From: Cercophora sp. LCS_1
Taxonomy: Eukaryota; Ascomycota; Sordariomycetes; Sordariales; Lasiosphaeriaceae
Direction: 5' to 3'
NCBI GenBank assembly: GCA_036250225.1
Contig: JAPZLL010000005.1
Coordinates: 1,178,001-1,242,000, forward strand
Length of the DNA: 64,000 nt
The position numbers were made by a program, and so were the translations under genes. Positions 10,479 to 23,100 of the stretch are shown piece after piece (positions within the stretch are counted from its first letter, which is position 1; the number at the start of each line of letters is the position of its first letter). The notes below the pieces were generated by a model. It searched no databases. It saw nothing but the letters and a program-made list of their open reading frames with translations, and was not told where the DNA came from.

Positions 10479-11870
10479 TTTGATAGTGAGTAGAGAGCGG
10501 AGGACTGTTAGAATGACGTTGGTTTTGGTTGAACAGTAACAGAAGCTGAAGTTGAATATAGAATGCCAACTTCATAATGATATATACCAGGAGACTCAAA
10601 GAGGAGAGATACAGAGCTGGGCAACACAGTGCCACGCCATCAGTGATCCGTCACCCGACAGCTCATCACGCCGAGGACGGTTCTCGTGCTCCCGACAGCG
10701 CAAAGGTGACATAGAACCCGGATGGACCGATGTCGCCGGCGAGTATCCCGCCAACAGACCTGGCTGACCGTCTCCTGATGAAACGTCCCAACTCCGGGGT
10801 TAACCTTACGGCTGCCAACTTGTCAGAGGACCGCCGCCATGCCCGGTCGGGATTGGCGTTGACCGGATCGCCTCGTTACCACGTTGTCGTCAACAAACGT
10901 CGAAAAAAAAAAAACAAGAATGAGGCTCTCCCCCATCGACCCAAAACGGCAACATGGTGGAATGGAAATGCTGCAGAAGCGCGGCAATCGTCGCGGGAAG
11001 GCAAAAAGGCGAGATTGACGCAGCAGCAATTTGCAGCATGACGCTAGAAGTTAAGCTTTTGGTGGCTCGTGCACCGTACCCGCTCGCCCACGCCAAGCCG
11101 CTTGAAGTTCTGGCAGCACGGCGCTCCCTCCACTCCTCTGAGCGACCACCAAGGCAACGTTACAGTCTTTCCATTTTCCCCGCCAGTACTCCCTTTTTTT
11201 TCCCCTGCGATCGCTGAGCCCTCCATCGCTCCTCCCGCGCAATTGGAAGCGGAAGACGTGCAGACCTTGACTGCCTGGGCACCCTAATTGCCCATCCGTC
11301 CTCCCCCGTCGACCGTCGCTCCATTCCGCCGCGCTGCAGCCAATGGTTGAAGCATCCTTGGTCGTGTTCTTGGTGCCGTAATATCCTGCCATATTCGCAT
11401 CGGAGAAATACACCCCCCTCTCTGCCAGCCCGTACGTACCACCAGGACTGGACTGGACTGGACGACGAGGCTCACCGACCACCACATGCCATTGAGCCTC
11501 CTCTCCGCGGGCTCTCTCTCGTCGTTGGTGGCTCCTCCCTGGCGCGTCTCTCTCCCTGCCCTGTCCGTCTGTCTGGCTGCTACCGCACCTATACGACCGC
11601 TACCTTAAGTCTCGATCGCTCGCTTTTGGCCGGGTTCCGGCAAGTTTCATTTTCCCGTGTCAGCCGTTTTTAGGCCTCTCTCGCTTTTCCTCCCTCGTTG
11701 CTTGCTATCGTCATCACTACTTGTTTCCTCGCGCCCTCTGCACGGGTGGGACATGGCATAGCACGCCTTTGGACCCTGCATGTCCTTGTCCTCGCCTTTG
11801 GATGCGTGCGGATGACTTATAAGGCCGGCGTCCTACACCACGTCCGCCTGTAGGCCCCCTCCCGTTTGTC
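10479..11870. promoter_or_regulatory. Bidirectional promoter region between dam1 and hxk3
   Basis: These 1.39 kb lie between two divergently transcribed GlcNAc enzymes. A GATATATA element (10579-10588) is suitably placed for dam1. One CGCAAA (10699-10704) matches the short Ndt80 core. The right half is CT-rich, like a fungal 5' leader. No coding frame with a domain was found. Confidence 0.5.
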
Positions 11871-13593
11871 ATGCGGCCGCTCACTTCCGCAATGACATCG
11901 CTACGAGGCGTATTCATCGCCGCCCTCAAGTCGCTGCTCCGTGGCAAGTCGTTTCTGCAGGCCATCCTGGCCTTTTGGATCAGCCCCTCCAGCATACCCG
12001 TCCAAGACCAAGATGCAAAGCCCGGCATGATCACCACCGGCCGAGACGCTGCCGACTTTGTGAAGGAAGCCGAGAGTCTGTTTCTAGGTCCCGTTGACGG
12101 CGCTGGGCTGAGGGACCTCTCGGCCAAGTTGAAGAACCAGTTCCGGGTCGGGCTGTGGTCGAACACGGCCTGCATGCTGCCGTCCTACAACCACCAGCTT
12201 CCCACCGGGCGTGAGCACGGCCAGTTTCTTGCCCTCGATGTCGGCGGTTCGACGTTGCGCGTTGCCCTGGTGGAGCTGCGAGGGGAGGGCGGAAAAGGCC
12301 AGGCCAGCAGCATTCTCCAGATGGACTCGTTCAAAATCGACAACGAGATCAAGGGGCTGAGGGGCGTGTGCTTCTTTGACTGGATGGCCGAGAGGATACT
12401 GCAGACCATCTCAAAAGACAGCAAACAGGGACACAGTCCTGACGATCCTCTCCTTGTCGGAATGGCGTGGAGTTTTCCCATTGAGTAGGTTCCCCAAATG
12501 ATGCACACCACTCGGCTGCTAACTGCCGCCAGCCAAACGTCCTCTAAAGGCGGGAGGTTATGCGGGATGGGAAAAGGCTTCTTGGCGGCCGAGGGGCTTC
12601 TTGGCGAGGACCTCGGGGACATCATTGAGCTCGCTTGCGGAAGAAAGGGGCTCCACGTCGAGCTGTCCGCAATCGTCAACGACTCCAACGCAACTTTGCT
12701 GTCGGAGGCGTACTTGACGCCCTCAACAAGGTTCGGGCTGATTCTGGGCACTGGTACCAACATTGCCGCACATCTTCCCGTCACCACGATTGGAAAGCCA
12801 AAGTACGGCGACAGGCCCGATGCATGGCATGCCAAAGCCAGCCACGTCATCGTCAACACCGAACTCGGGATGTTTGGCAAGGGAGTCCTCCCCTTGACCA
12901 AATGGGACTGTCTTCTTCTCGAATCGCATCCCCGACCAGACTTTCAACCCCTGGAGCACCTCGTCAGCGGTTATTATGTGGGCGAGATTTGCCGTCTCGC
13001 ACTTATCGAAGCAATCGAATCAACAGGTATTTTCGGTGGCGTTGTGCCGTCGTCGCTCCTCAAACCCTACACACTCGACACGGAGACGCTCTCCCAAATA
13101 GAGGCGTAAGTCTCAACCCACTATTCCCGTCGTGTCAGAACTAACACAACACAGAGACACGTCCGCATCATTAGAAACAGCCCGCAAAATATTCACATCC
13201 CACCATCCCTCCTCCGTAGAACCCACCGCCGCCGATATTGCCGTCCTCAGGGCGCTCTCATCGTACATTGCGCGACGCTCAGCATCCATCATTGCGGCGT
13301 CGCTCTTTGCCCTGTGGGAGCTCAAGGCGGAAGCGGAAGAAGAACTCCTGCGTTCCCTCCCCGCCGATTCCCCATTTGTTGCAGAAACTGAAGCCGAGAT
13401 GGCGAGTCCCAGAACAGCCGTAGCTTTCAACGGCTCTGTGATTGAGCACTATCCGGGATATAGAGACATCTTGCAAAAGTACACCGACGATCTCGTGTCG
13501 TCGAGCGAAAGAAGAGGCGGGGCGATTGAGCTCGTACCTGCTAGAGAGAGCTCGCTGCTAGGGGCAGCCGTGGCGTTGGCTTGTCTTGAATGA
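11871..13593 (+). CDS. hxk3: Hexokinase-family kinase, probable GlcNAc kinase
   Basis: Three exons (11871-12484, 12533-13105, 13155-13593) give 541 residues. Hexokinase signatures are all in order: the phosphate-1 loop LALDVGGSTLRVALVEL, the sugar-binding SFPIDQTS, VNDSNATLLSEAY with the catalytic Asp, ILGTGTNIAAHLP, NTELGMFGKG, and SGYYVGEICRL. Several positions differ from glucose kinases (NDSNATL for NDTVGTL, NTELG for NTEWG). This fits the specialised fungal Hxk3 clade that phosphorylates GlcNAc at C6, the first step of the pathway. A second in-frame Met lies at residue 8. The N-terminus has a hydrophobic stretch before PVQDQD; whether it is a membrane anchor is unclear. Substrate is inferred from cluster membership. 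Confidence 0.87.
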
Positions 13594-13822
13594 TGTCCAA
13601 GAGTTGCATGGTATAGCAGGCGGAGGCGTTGCGTTGCGTTTGCCTTGGGATTTGTAGTTGTACATAGCGCTGATGAATATGAATACCCAGGCTTCTTCCG
13701 GTATGCCGTCACTTTGACCCCACCATTGCCAACACCATCACTGCCACTCGTGCACACTACCAGCGATATTGATTCCTCAGTAACCATAAATTATCATTAA
13801 ACATAACAATCCCACAAACCGC

Positions 13823-16018
13823 CTATACCAGTTTAAACTCCCCACTCGTCCCTTCAAACCCTTTGATACTCCCAATCAACGGCTTCGAATCCCCAAAGTA
13901 CTTGATCCGATATGTCCCCGCCTCAACCCCCCGCTCACCAACCCCCGTCTCCCACTGAATCGTCACACTGCTGTATCCCAAAAACCAATTCGTCCTCGCC
14001 CACGTATACACCAGATCCCAATCCTCATCGCTCCGCACCCTCGTCCACTTGCCATCAACGCCCTTTTTTTCCACCGCCGCAAACGTCCCCTCCAGCCGCA
14101 GGTTATTCCTTGGATTAGCACCCGCAAACGTGGCGCTCACCACCGCGCCTCGTGCATATTGGGCCTGTGGCTGGGTGGTACACTGTCCAAAACTCTGCCC
14201 GGCGGGTGTCCCGTCCACTACAACCCCTGAAATAAAACTGAGACTGTTCTTCCTGTTATCAGGTGGACTTGGGCCAGGTGGTGGTGAACCGGTAGCAGTG
14301 GGACTAAGATACGGGAGTCGGTCCAGCGTGAGGTTGATATAAGCTGGTAATGTCCATTGGCCAAACAAGGTGCTGGCGCCTTCGTACCGCTGGATGGCAT
14401 ATTCCTCTGGCGTGACGGCGTAGTGCGCATATGTGTTTGCCGGGCCGCCGATCACAACGGCTGGTTCGGCGCCCAAGTTTAGGGATTGTTTAGCGGCGGT
14501 TTGGACGGCACTGCGCCAGCGACGACCGGCCATTGTGGATGCTTCGGAGGGAGATACAATGATGATGAATTGACCGACGCGGAGGGTCTGGACGTCGACA
14601 ATGTTGGGGGACCAGGCGTAGGGGGTTGACATTTCGCCTACGTCGAGGAGGACGGGTTTCGGCTCTTGGCAGGCTGCCTGGGCGGCTGAGGGCGCGCGGA
14701 GGAGTCCGCCTACTACCGACCAGAGGGGGTTGTTGGGGGCGCCGCTGTCGCCTTGGGTGAAGTCGAAGGCGCCGGGACCGTCCGAGGTGCCGGCTGCGAA
14801 GGAGTGGCCTAGTGCCGCGGGACAGGTTTGCACGAGGGTGCCGTTGGCGAGGGGGAATTTGTAGTACTGCATGTCGGCGAAGGAGTGGAAGGAGCGGACG
14901 GTTGGGTTGGTCACGGGCGTCAGGGTGGTGGAGAGCAAGGATTTGGCGGAGAGGTATTGTCGGCGGCCAACTTCGTAGCAGGAGGAGACGCCGAGGTCTA
15001 GAGCGGCGAAAAAGGGGCCGCGCCCGTGGCAGGATTGGGATTTGCCGTCTGCGCAGGTGCTGGTTTCCAGCGAACATTGCTGGCCGGAGCCGTCGTCGCA
15101 GTAGGCGCCGAGGACGTTGGGGGTTGTGTCGCCCACGTTGGCCTGGGAGAAGCCGGCGACGAAGCCGGGCGCCGTGTTGGCGAGAGACGCGGCGGCTTGT
15201 TCCAGGAGGACGGCCGCAACGCCCTTGTTGTCGCCGCTGACATGGGTGTTGTTACCCAGCATTGAGGTGCCATGTGTTGGGAACCAGGTGAGAGCACCAA
15301 TGTACTTGGAATCCGAAGCACGCTGGAAGCGGAGGAGGGTAAGGTCCTTGTCCACGTCGTCTGCATACTGGGCGCGCTCCGAGGCAGGATTGTTGAGGTA
15401 GGCGTAGAGCGAACGGTTGATATTCGCGCCCGTGACCTTTGCCGTTCCAAAAGAAAGATAACCCTCCTGGAGAGATTCGTGGGCGCGCTTGATGGAGAGA
15501 ACCGCCCCGTCAACGATAGCCTGGTAGCTCTGCTTGTCGAAGCCCAAGCTGGTGACCTGCGGGAGGAGGTAGTTGAACCAAGCGCCGGGTCCAGAGTGCG
15601 AGTGCGTGCCCGTCACAGCAATATTCGACCGTCCATAGACCGAGTATGCCGAGCCCAGGGCAGCAACACCCTCCAAGATACCGTTGTTGACCGCCGTGTC
15701 GCCTGACTGCGTGTCGAGCACCAGATACACAAACCGGTTCTTCGGGTTGCCCACCTCGCCCACGATAAACGCCCTTGAGTAAATCCGCTGTCGCAGACCG
15801 GAGCCAACCTGATCAGTCGAGGCATATCCAGCAAAGTTGATCTCGACCACCGGGCCGGTGATATCCGCCTTTCCCACGCCGATCAGGTACTTGTCGCCCG
15901 CCGTCGTCTGTCTCGACTCCCGTTGATGATGTGACCCATCGTGGATGAATCTCGGCGAAGCAGCAGCAAGCTGGAAGAAGGCCAAAACGGCCAAAACCAG
16001 CCACGACAAGACAGCCAT
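13823..16018 (-). CDS. Secreted neutral ceramidase
   Basis: Intronless gene of 731 residues, typical length for the neutral/alkaline ceramidase family, which splits ceramide into sphingosine and fatty acid. A signal peptide is evident (hydrophobic MAVLSWLVLAVLAFFQLAAAS). Family blocks follow: GVGKADITGPVVEINFAGY at the start of the catalytic domain, GTHSHSGPGAW with zinc-binding His, WFPTHGTSM, and QANVGDTTPNVLGAYC. The nucleophile position in this last block, normally Ser in GDVSPN, reads Thr here. Cys pairs nearby (CDDGSGQQC, TCADGKSQSC) suggest disulfides. The C-terminal immunoglobulin-like domain ends in FKLV. It converges on the hexokinase gene, with 229 bases between the two stops, and is not an obvious part of GlcNAc catabolism. 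Confidence 0.9.
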   Translation of the reverse strand: MAVLSWLVLAVLAFFQLAAASPRFIHDGSHHQRESRQTTAGDKYLIGVGKADITGPVVEINFAGYASTDQVGSGLRQRIYSRAFIVGEVGNPKNRFVYLVLDTQSGDTAVNNGILEGVAALGSAYSVYGRSNIAVTGTHSHSGPGAWFNYLLPQVTSLGFDKQSYQAIVDGAVLSIKRAHESLQEGYLSFGTAKVTGANINRSLYAYLNNPASERAQYADDVDKDLTLLRFQRASDSKYIGALTWFPTHGTSMLGNNTHVSGDNKGVAAVLLEQAAASLANTAPGFVAGFSQANVGDTTPNVLGAYCDDGSGQQCSLETSTCADGKSQSCHGRGPFFAALDLGVSSCYEVGRRQYLSAKSLLSTTLTPVTNPTVRSFHSFADMQYYKFPLANGTLVQTCPAALGHSFAAGTSDGPGAFDFTQGDSGAPNNPLWSVVGGLLRAPSAAQAACQEPKPVLLDVGEMSTPYAWSPNIVDVQTLRVGQFIIIVSPSEASTMAGRRWRSAVQTAAKQSLNLGAEPAVVIGGPANTYAHYAVTPEEYAIQRYEGASTLFGQWTLPAYINLTLDRLPYLSPTATGSPPPGPSPPDNRKNSLSFISGVVVDGTPAGQSFGQCTTQPQAQYARGAVVSATFAGANPRNNLRLEGTFAAVEKKGVDGKWTRVRSDEDWDLVYTWARTNWFLGYSSVTIQWETGVGERGVEAGTYRIKYFGDSKPLIGSIKGFEGTSGEFKLV

Positions 16019-17175
16019 ACTTTTTCTTCAGGTTGGGAAGGAATCGCCGCGTACCTTGGAACAACAGAAACTGCGTCCCAGGGTAGGTACTTACATATAA
16101 ACCTAACCCGCTCCTTCCCTCCACCTCCGGTGCCTGCCCCTCAGACATTTTCCCCTCCCTCCCATCGCCATGGCCCCATGGCCCTAATGGAACAGACCAA
16201 GCGAATGGAACGGCGCTCATGGAACAAGGTCCCATGATCACCAGCCAGTGGTAGACCGGAGTCGCCTTCCACAAGCAACAACACAATGTAACTTGAGCAT
16301 CAAATGACTACGCAGTAGCGCACTGGCTGATAAGTGCGTCACCATCGGACCTAGGCACTTTGTATACTATGCTTGTTCCTGACAGCATCTCCGATGCACT
16401 TGCGATCCAATCTCGCATCACACGGGCCCCTCCATGTGCCTAACAGTTACCATGGGGGGCCATGGGCGGGCGCGTGTGCGAGTTAGAATGCGGGGAAGGG
16501 TTACCTTGGAGCTATCTTTCCCCTCCTAACCAACAGTCTACAAATACCACAGCGCCATCGAGAAAAAGGATCCGAGGGATGGCCCGGGGATGGGATGGAA
16601 TGGGTGGACGGATGGGTGTTGGTGGTTGTGACATCGACAGGGGGCCTGCCGCTGCGTTTCCTGCTTTTGGTCAGGTCCTGTGATCCCATTGGACTTGGGC
16701 ACTGCGGCTTCAATCTCCAATGGCGCCGCCACCCGCCGCGCGGCTCAACGCGGTGCGTTTGTGAGCGGACCTATCATTCTTAGTCGCTGGGGTTGTTTGC
16801 GAAAGGGTTCGAAATTGGGGAATTGAGAGCTGGCTGGTATCTGTTCAATTTCCTGTTTTTTTTGATGATATTCATGCGAACGACCAGCCATGCGAGATAG
16901 CGCCCCCAACGCGGAATGAGCCCCGCACACTGTATAAACAAAAAAGCGACCCAGGACGCATGCAGGTATGTAGGCGGAAGTGGGTGTGCAGTGCTTGTCA
17001 GAACTCAAATGCGACCTTCGTCTTTAGAATACTACTACGGAGAAATATCATGTGCTTGCTTGCTGATAGGTACAGGGTTTTTGCGAGAGCCCACGTCGAT
17101 CTGACGGGCAGAAAACAAGAATACACTAGGTGCAATACATAATCCAAAACAGAAAGAAAAAATAAAGCGACTAGA
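16019..17175. other. Intergenic region upstream of the ceramidase gene
   Basis: About 1.16 kb holding the ceramidase promoter and the 3' region of the large membrane protein gene. The open frames here are short, in low-complexity or G-rich sequence, and have no domain I recognise. Confidence 0.5.
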
Positions 17176-20100
17176 CTAGTACCTCAACGCAACGCGCGAA
17201 GGCTTCCTCTCGTGCAGCCAGTTCCTCTTCTTATCGCCTCTCCGTCTCGCTGCTCGGAGACTCCACATCTGCTGTGTCCTGAACTCGCCCATGGGGTCGA
17301 TATCCGCTTCAATCATGGCGATTTGGGCCAGGATCTCGGCTCTTCTCGATGCCTTTTGGATCGCCTTCCTCCCCTTGGCCCTCCGTTCGTGGGCCTCCTT
17401 GTCCTCCTCCTCCACAACACCATCCGAACTACCGGTCCTCTCCACACTCCACAGCCCCTTTGCCGTCTCCTCGGACTTCTTGGCTGGCGCCTTCCATAGC
17501 CCCTGCATCGGGACCAACTCCTTCTTCTCCTTTTTCACCTTGACCTCCTTCGTCTTCTTGAGGCTGTTTGCCCTCGACAGCCGTCTCTGCTGCTGGGCAA
17601 CCACCTCGGCCGCACTCATCAACACGTCTCCCTCCAGACGTCTCCTGTACTCCTCCTCGGCTGCTTGCTGCACAAACAACCTCTCCTGCTCCATCTCGGC
17701 GATCCTCGCCATCATCATCTCGTCCATGCCTCCCTGCTCAAAGGTCTGGGCCTGCACCTTGGGTTCGTCCTTCTTGACGCTGTCTGACCGGCTCAACCGC
17801 CTGGAGGCGGCAGCACGCTCAGAGGGCCTCTCCCTTGTGCTAACCTTGCTGCGTGCTCTCCGCAACTTCTTGGCCGCCCATGCGCTCATGGCAGGGTGCA
17901 CCTCCTCCTTGGCGCATGTAATGGCCAGAGAGCCAAAGAAGACGGGGTGCACGTTTGCCACATCGTAGGTATATCCCGTTGCCGCCGGGTGGAACCACTC
18001 GCTGAGGGTGATGAGCGATGGTGCCGCAAAGACGGGGTGGCGGGTTGCGGCATCGAAACGGGCCGAGGCGCGGATGGCGTTGTTGAGGGCAGCCGTCCAC
18101 TCGGACTCCGTGGCGTGACGCCGAGTGTACGACGCGGCGAGCGCATCGATGAGGGCGGCGTCCCAGTCGGCGGCGGTGGCGCGGCGGTGGAGGGAGTTGG
18201 CTTGAGAGGACTTGTGTGAGGTCGAACGGGTCCACAGGGAGGCGGATGCAAGAGGGGGCAGAGGGGTGAACTCAACAGGTCGGGGCTTGCGGGTGATGAG
18301 TTGTGCGGCAGGGGCGAGGGTAGTAGTGCGGAAGATGGTGCGAGTGGTGTTGAGGGTAAAGAGGCCAGCCGAGGTGGAGTTGTCTGAGGCCGACGGCGGA
18401 ACCCAGAGACTGGATGCGGACTTGAATGCCTTCTTCACTTCGCCCGTGAAGCGGGGAATCTGAGAAGGCTTGGGGACGGGCACCGGAGCTGCAGTCGGAG
18501 CCGGAGCAGGAGGCGAGACCGCACGGGGGATCTTGGATGCCTTGGGGTTGGCGGGAAGGCCAAAGACCTTGGGTGCTGGGGCAGGCGGTGACTTCTTGGC
18601 ATCCTCCTCCAGCGTCCAGGTGGCAGAACTCTCGTCCGTGACGATAGCCTGGGACTTGCCCTTGGGCCTGGTAAGCTCGGACACTTGGCGAGGCTGATCG
18701 AACAAAACTCTAGGCTCTTCAAGGCCGATGACGATGGACTGCTCCCTTGACCGACTGTCGTCGTCGGAGGGAATGTCATCCATGTACTCCTCAACAACAG
18801 AGTTGGACATCGGAGGCGGGAGGAGGCTGTTCTTGGATGGGATGTTGTCAGTCTTTAGGAGGCTGGCAATCTCCCAGAGGGTGGTCTCGTCGAAACCGTC
18901 GTCGCTCTCCTCGCCACCCTCAGAGTTGTCCTCGTCATCGTCATCATAATCATCAAAGAAGGACGACGAGTACTCTGTCTGCTCGAGCTGTCTCGCACGC
19001 TCCTCCTGGGCGGTTGTGAGCGAACCAGAACTCATGGTCCCTGGCATGGCCATGTACATGGCGGGACGGGCCGCGATGACCGATGCGGTATCAGACCTCT
19101 CGCCCCACGGGAACTGGAAGATGCCCAGAGTTCCCCTCTTGTCGGGAAGCGGCTCGGGGCTCTCGAGGATGTCCGGCAGCAGAGTCATGCGCTTGTTGCG
19201 GCGGGGTGGTCGCTGGGTAAGTGGGCGGGCCTTTTGATCGTTCTGCGACTGCGACTGCGGGATGCCTTGACTAGACATGCGGTTCAGGTTGGCGGGAGGA
19301 GCAGCCGAAGCCCATAAGGGGCGCCAGAGACCATTTCCGCGGTTTTCGTCAACATAAGGCTTTCGCCAGAGGTGAGTGCTGTGAATTTCAAGCGGGGTCC
19401 ACTCTTTCCTCGGCGCCGGACGGACGAACAGACCGGGAAGTTCAGGCTCAGCTTCGGGCGCGGCCTTCTTGGCGGGTGCCCACAAGAGGCTCTTTGGGGA
19501 AGACTCTTTGGCAGCCGGCTTCCACAGAGAAGCTGTCCGTGCTGCTCTGAGTGGCTGGATCATGGCGTTGAGTCGGCTCGACACAGCAGGGGGCATCTCC
19601 TCGTCAGAGGCGTCAGAGTCAGGAGGTGTAGGACTCCCGAGTTGCACCTTAGACACCGACACGTAGTTGTTGTTAGGTGCACGGAGAAGGTCAGCTGCAA
19701 CCTCCATGTATGCGTTTTGTGCCTCGGTCAGGCGCTTCTGCCAAACGCTCGTTGTCCGCTGCGTCGAGGGGCTGATATTCAACCCCTCGGCGCCCTTTGG
19801 AGCACCGCTGCGCATCTTCGCACGACGGGAAGCCCGACGCTCCAGCGCAATGCTTGACCTTGATGGTTCTCGCGAGATCATAGGAGCGGGCTCAATGTGT
19901 GAGTTTCGATTGGGTGACACAGTCTGCATGCTTGTCATCGAGTCTCGACCCAGATCGTGCTTCATCTCTTGCCAGTGATCTTCTTGTTGGCCCATCTCCT
20001 TCTCCAGGTTCTCAAGAAGGGCAAGGCGGCGTGATGTGCTGTTCATCGAATCACGAGTAGAATCCTCGAGCTTCTTGAGCTGCGCCTGGATCTCTTGCAA

Positions 20101-23100
20101 GGCATGTTCAGGAGACTCCAAGGGAGAAGGCTCGGCCTGAATGACAACCATGTTCTTGGTAGGTCTGCCGTTCAGCATGAGCGGCGTGGGAGCGGGCACC
20201 TTCCTGGCTCGCTGCTTCTCCTTCTCCCTGGCAGAGAATGAAGGACACTCGTCACCGACACGTCGATGCCACTGACTGGGCGAAGGCGTGGAACGCGCAG
20301 GTTCGGCCTTAGCGTCGTCCATAAGCCAAGAGTTTCCACGGCTGCCAAAGTCAAGCTCATCAAGCCTGAAGGTGATGTCGCCGAGATTGCTGGCAGGTGT
20401 CGGTTTGGGGACTGGAGGCACGCGGGGCTCCACCGTTGCGGGCTTCAAGCCCCTTTGCATAACCTGGACGCCTACTGCAATCTCAGGAGAATGAACGGTG
20501 CCCCAGTTAGTAATAGCATCATCTTCGGTCCGGGCATCGGTGGTTTCTGTCCACGCCGAGTTGCGGATTGGCATAACAGGGGGAAGAACCGGTGACGATG
20601 CACGTTTAGCGATCGGTCCCGAAGGCTGTCTGCGGGACGAAACCGTGCTCCTGTTATCCGAGATTCCAGGGAGCCAAGAGTTGTCAACGTCGTCCGCAAG
20701 GTTCATCTCAGTCAGAGGGCTGAATCGGGAAGCTGGCATTGGCTGCTTGCGCGGAATCTCGTCAACATCGAGGATGCTCTCGGTCTTGAAAGACGTCTTG
20801 GTAGTTCGGTTAGAGCGCCGGGACTCGGTGGGTGAAGAGTTGGTATCCAGATACGACACAGGGATGGGCGGAAGCTCGGGAACTGCATCGCCCTTCTTGG
20901 TACCCTTGGCACTGGGCGGGCTGGGGAAGAAGAGTGTCATCTTTTCGTCAACAGTCATGCTCTTCGTATCATTGGGCTGTGGCCTGATCGAAACTCCATT
21001 GCCCGGAACAGGCGGCGGCGGAAGAGGTGGAAGCTGTGTTGGGCTGCCTGGGGCCGAGGTAAGAATCGACTTCCTACCGATAGACCCGCCAGACTTGTTC
21101 CTCCTGTGCTTGGGAGAGGGACTTGGTGGGACCACAGAATCTGGCTTCCGGGGAATCGGGCGAGGCCTGTTGACGACCGAAGCGTCATCCACAGCGCTGT
21201 TATTCTTGGCCATATCATTCGCGCCCTTGAGAACGTCCTGCACAACTGTGGGGTCATTGTAAACAATGTTGTTCACAAACATGACGGTTTGTTGCTGTTG
21301 CGCACCAGCTTCCTGCGCGATCTTCATGGCTCGCGCCCTTGGGTTAGTTGGCAGACCGATTGTCGGTCTCCTCTGGAGGGCATTCTTTTCAGGCTCGGGG
21401 GGTGGCGTCTTGGGCGACGGCGGGGCCTGTCGGGATGGGCGGATGCTGGGTCTTGCGATCGGTTGAGTGGGAAACGCGGGCTGAGGACGTACTGTACGGG
21501 GCGGGGATGGGGGATCTGGCTGTGCGGGCTTGATGGGCTCAACCGCCTCAAGGGGTTCCACGGGCGAAGGAGGTTGCGGCTGGGGCAGAGACGGGATTTG
21601 GTCCAGAGACGGTTGTCGTGGAGATCTGCGACGGATCTCGTCAACACCAGGAGACAGCTGTGCGGCTGTTGTCGTCCCGACCGCCTCGGGCTGCAGTGAA
21701 ATTGGCATCCCAGGCTGCGATGCAACCGACTGGACCTCCTTTCTCTTGACGCTCACCGCGCGCTTGAGGACCTCCTCAGGGCTCATGCTCATCTGAGTAA
21801 CCGGGCGAGGAGGCTTCGCGGGCTCAGCTTGCATCCTTGCTCTTCTCTCCTTTTCAGCTCGAGCGGCCTCTTGCAGATCGACCGTGGCAATCTTGTTGAG
21901 GGGATTCTGACCGTCATTCTCCTGGAGAATCGGATTACCGATCATGGCCTTTGCAACGGTAATTGTCGGGGCGGGCTTGCCAAATCCAAACACTCCCCCC
22001 TTGAGGGACCCAGTCCGCTCAATCTTTCGTGCACGACCAGAGAGAGCAGCAGCATTCGCCGGTAACGAGGGCATCTGTTCCTCCTGCACCGTAAGTCCCA
22101 TCGAAAATGGAAAACCAACACCTGTCTCATCCTTGAATCTCGGTGCCTCCCTCGGATTGACAAAGGTTGTGGAAGAACGGATAGCTGCCTCCTTCAGATC
22201 CTCATACCGGCTCGGTGGATAGTCGGAATCGGCGGTCGAAATGTCTCGGCTGATATTAAGTCGTCTCGGCGACGGCGCCTCAGGGGGCCTCGAGGTTGAC
22301 CCCCGAGTCGAGCTCAGCGTCCCAGCACACCCGGTCACAATTACTACAACCGTTAGCGCCGTTACAGGAAACCACAAAGAAACCCACTGATTAAGATAGT
22401 CAAGCCAGCAGCAGGAACAGCTGTCCTCGCCACAAGCTCCACTGTTCTAATGCCCAGCAACAAAGTCACACTGCTCTGCGAGGTTGTCAGCATGTCCAGA
22501 GAGTTAAAGTGCAGATAACATACTGCAGTCCAAATCGCAACACCCAACAAAATAAGTTTGACGGACACGCGCCGAGCCAGGTCCGCATCCTTGTCCCGGG
22601 GATCGAGCTCGGGGACTTTGGAAAAGGCCTTGATCGTAAGCGCCAAAAGGATAACCACATCCAACACAATAACAACAACAGCGACCGGGAAGGTGGACGA
22701 TGTCGCCACGCAGAAGGTGTCGGTCTGCGGCCTCGTAAAACCAGTAAATACCGCGCCCGCAACGAATCGACCCAAAACAATAAACTGCGGGATCATCTGG
22801 TATACTGTCGGTTTCGAGCCATTGTTCATCGCCCACACCAAGTACTGTTCGATCGAGAACCTCGCGAGCTGATCGAAAACGGTTGCGAAAATGATGCCGA
22901 CCTGGCATGACATCGACGACCTGGTCACGTCGAGAAGAACGGTAATGAAATCGATTTGAGCCCACAGGGCCGCGCTGAAAAGAAATAAAACGAGGACCAG
23001 CCTCTGGCTGTCCCGGAATATCGCTGAGCCATGGCCCTTGGTGTAGAGAAAGAGCGCTGCCGCTGCCGCGTTGACCACGATGCCGCTACAACCGTTAGCA

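Noticed and set aside
2945..10704. CGCAAA hexamers (2949-2954 minus, 10699-10704 plus) as targets of the Ndt80-like regulator
   Set aside because: A six-base core is expected by chance about this often; I could not see the longer consensus or an enrichment over other promoters.
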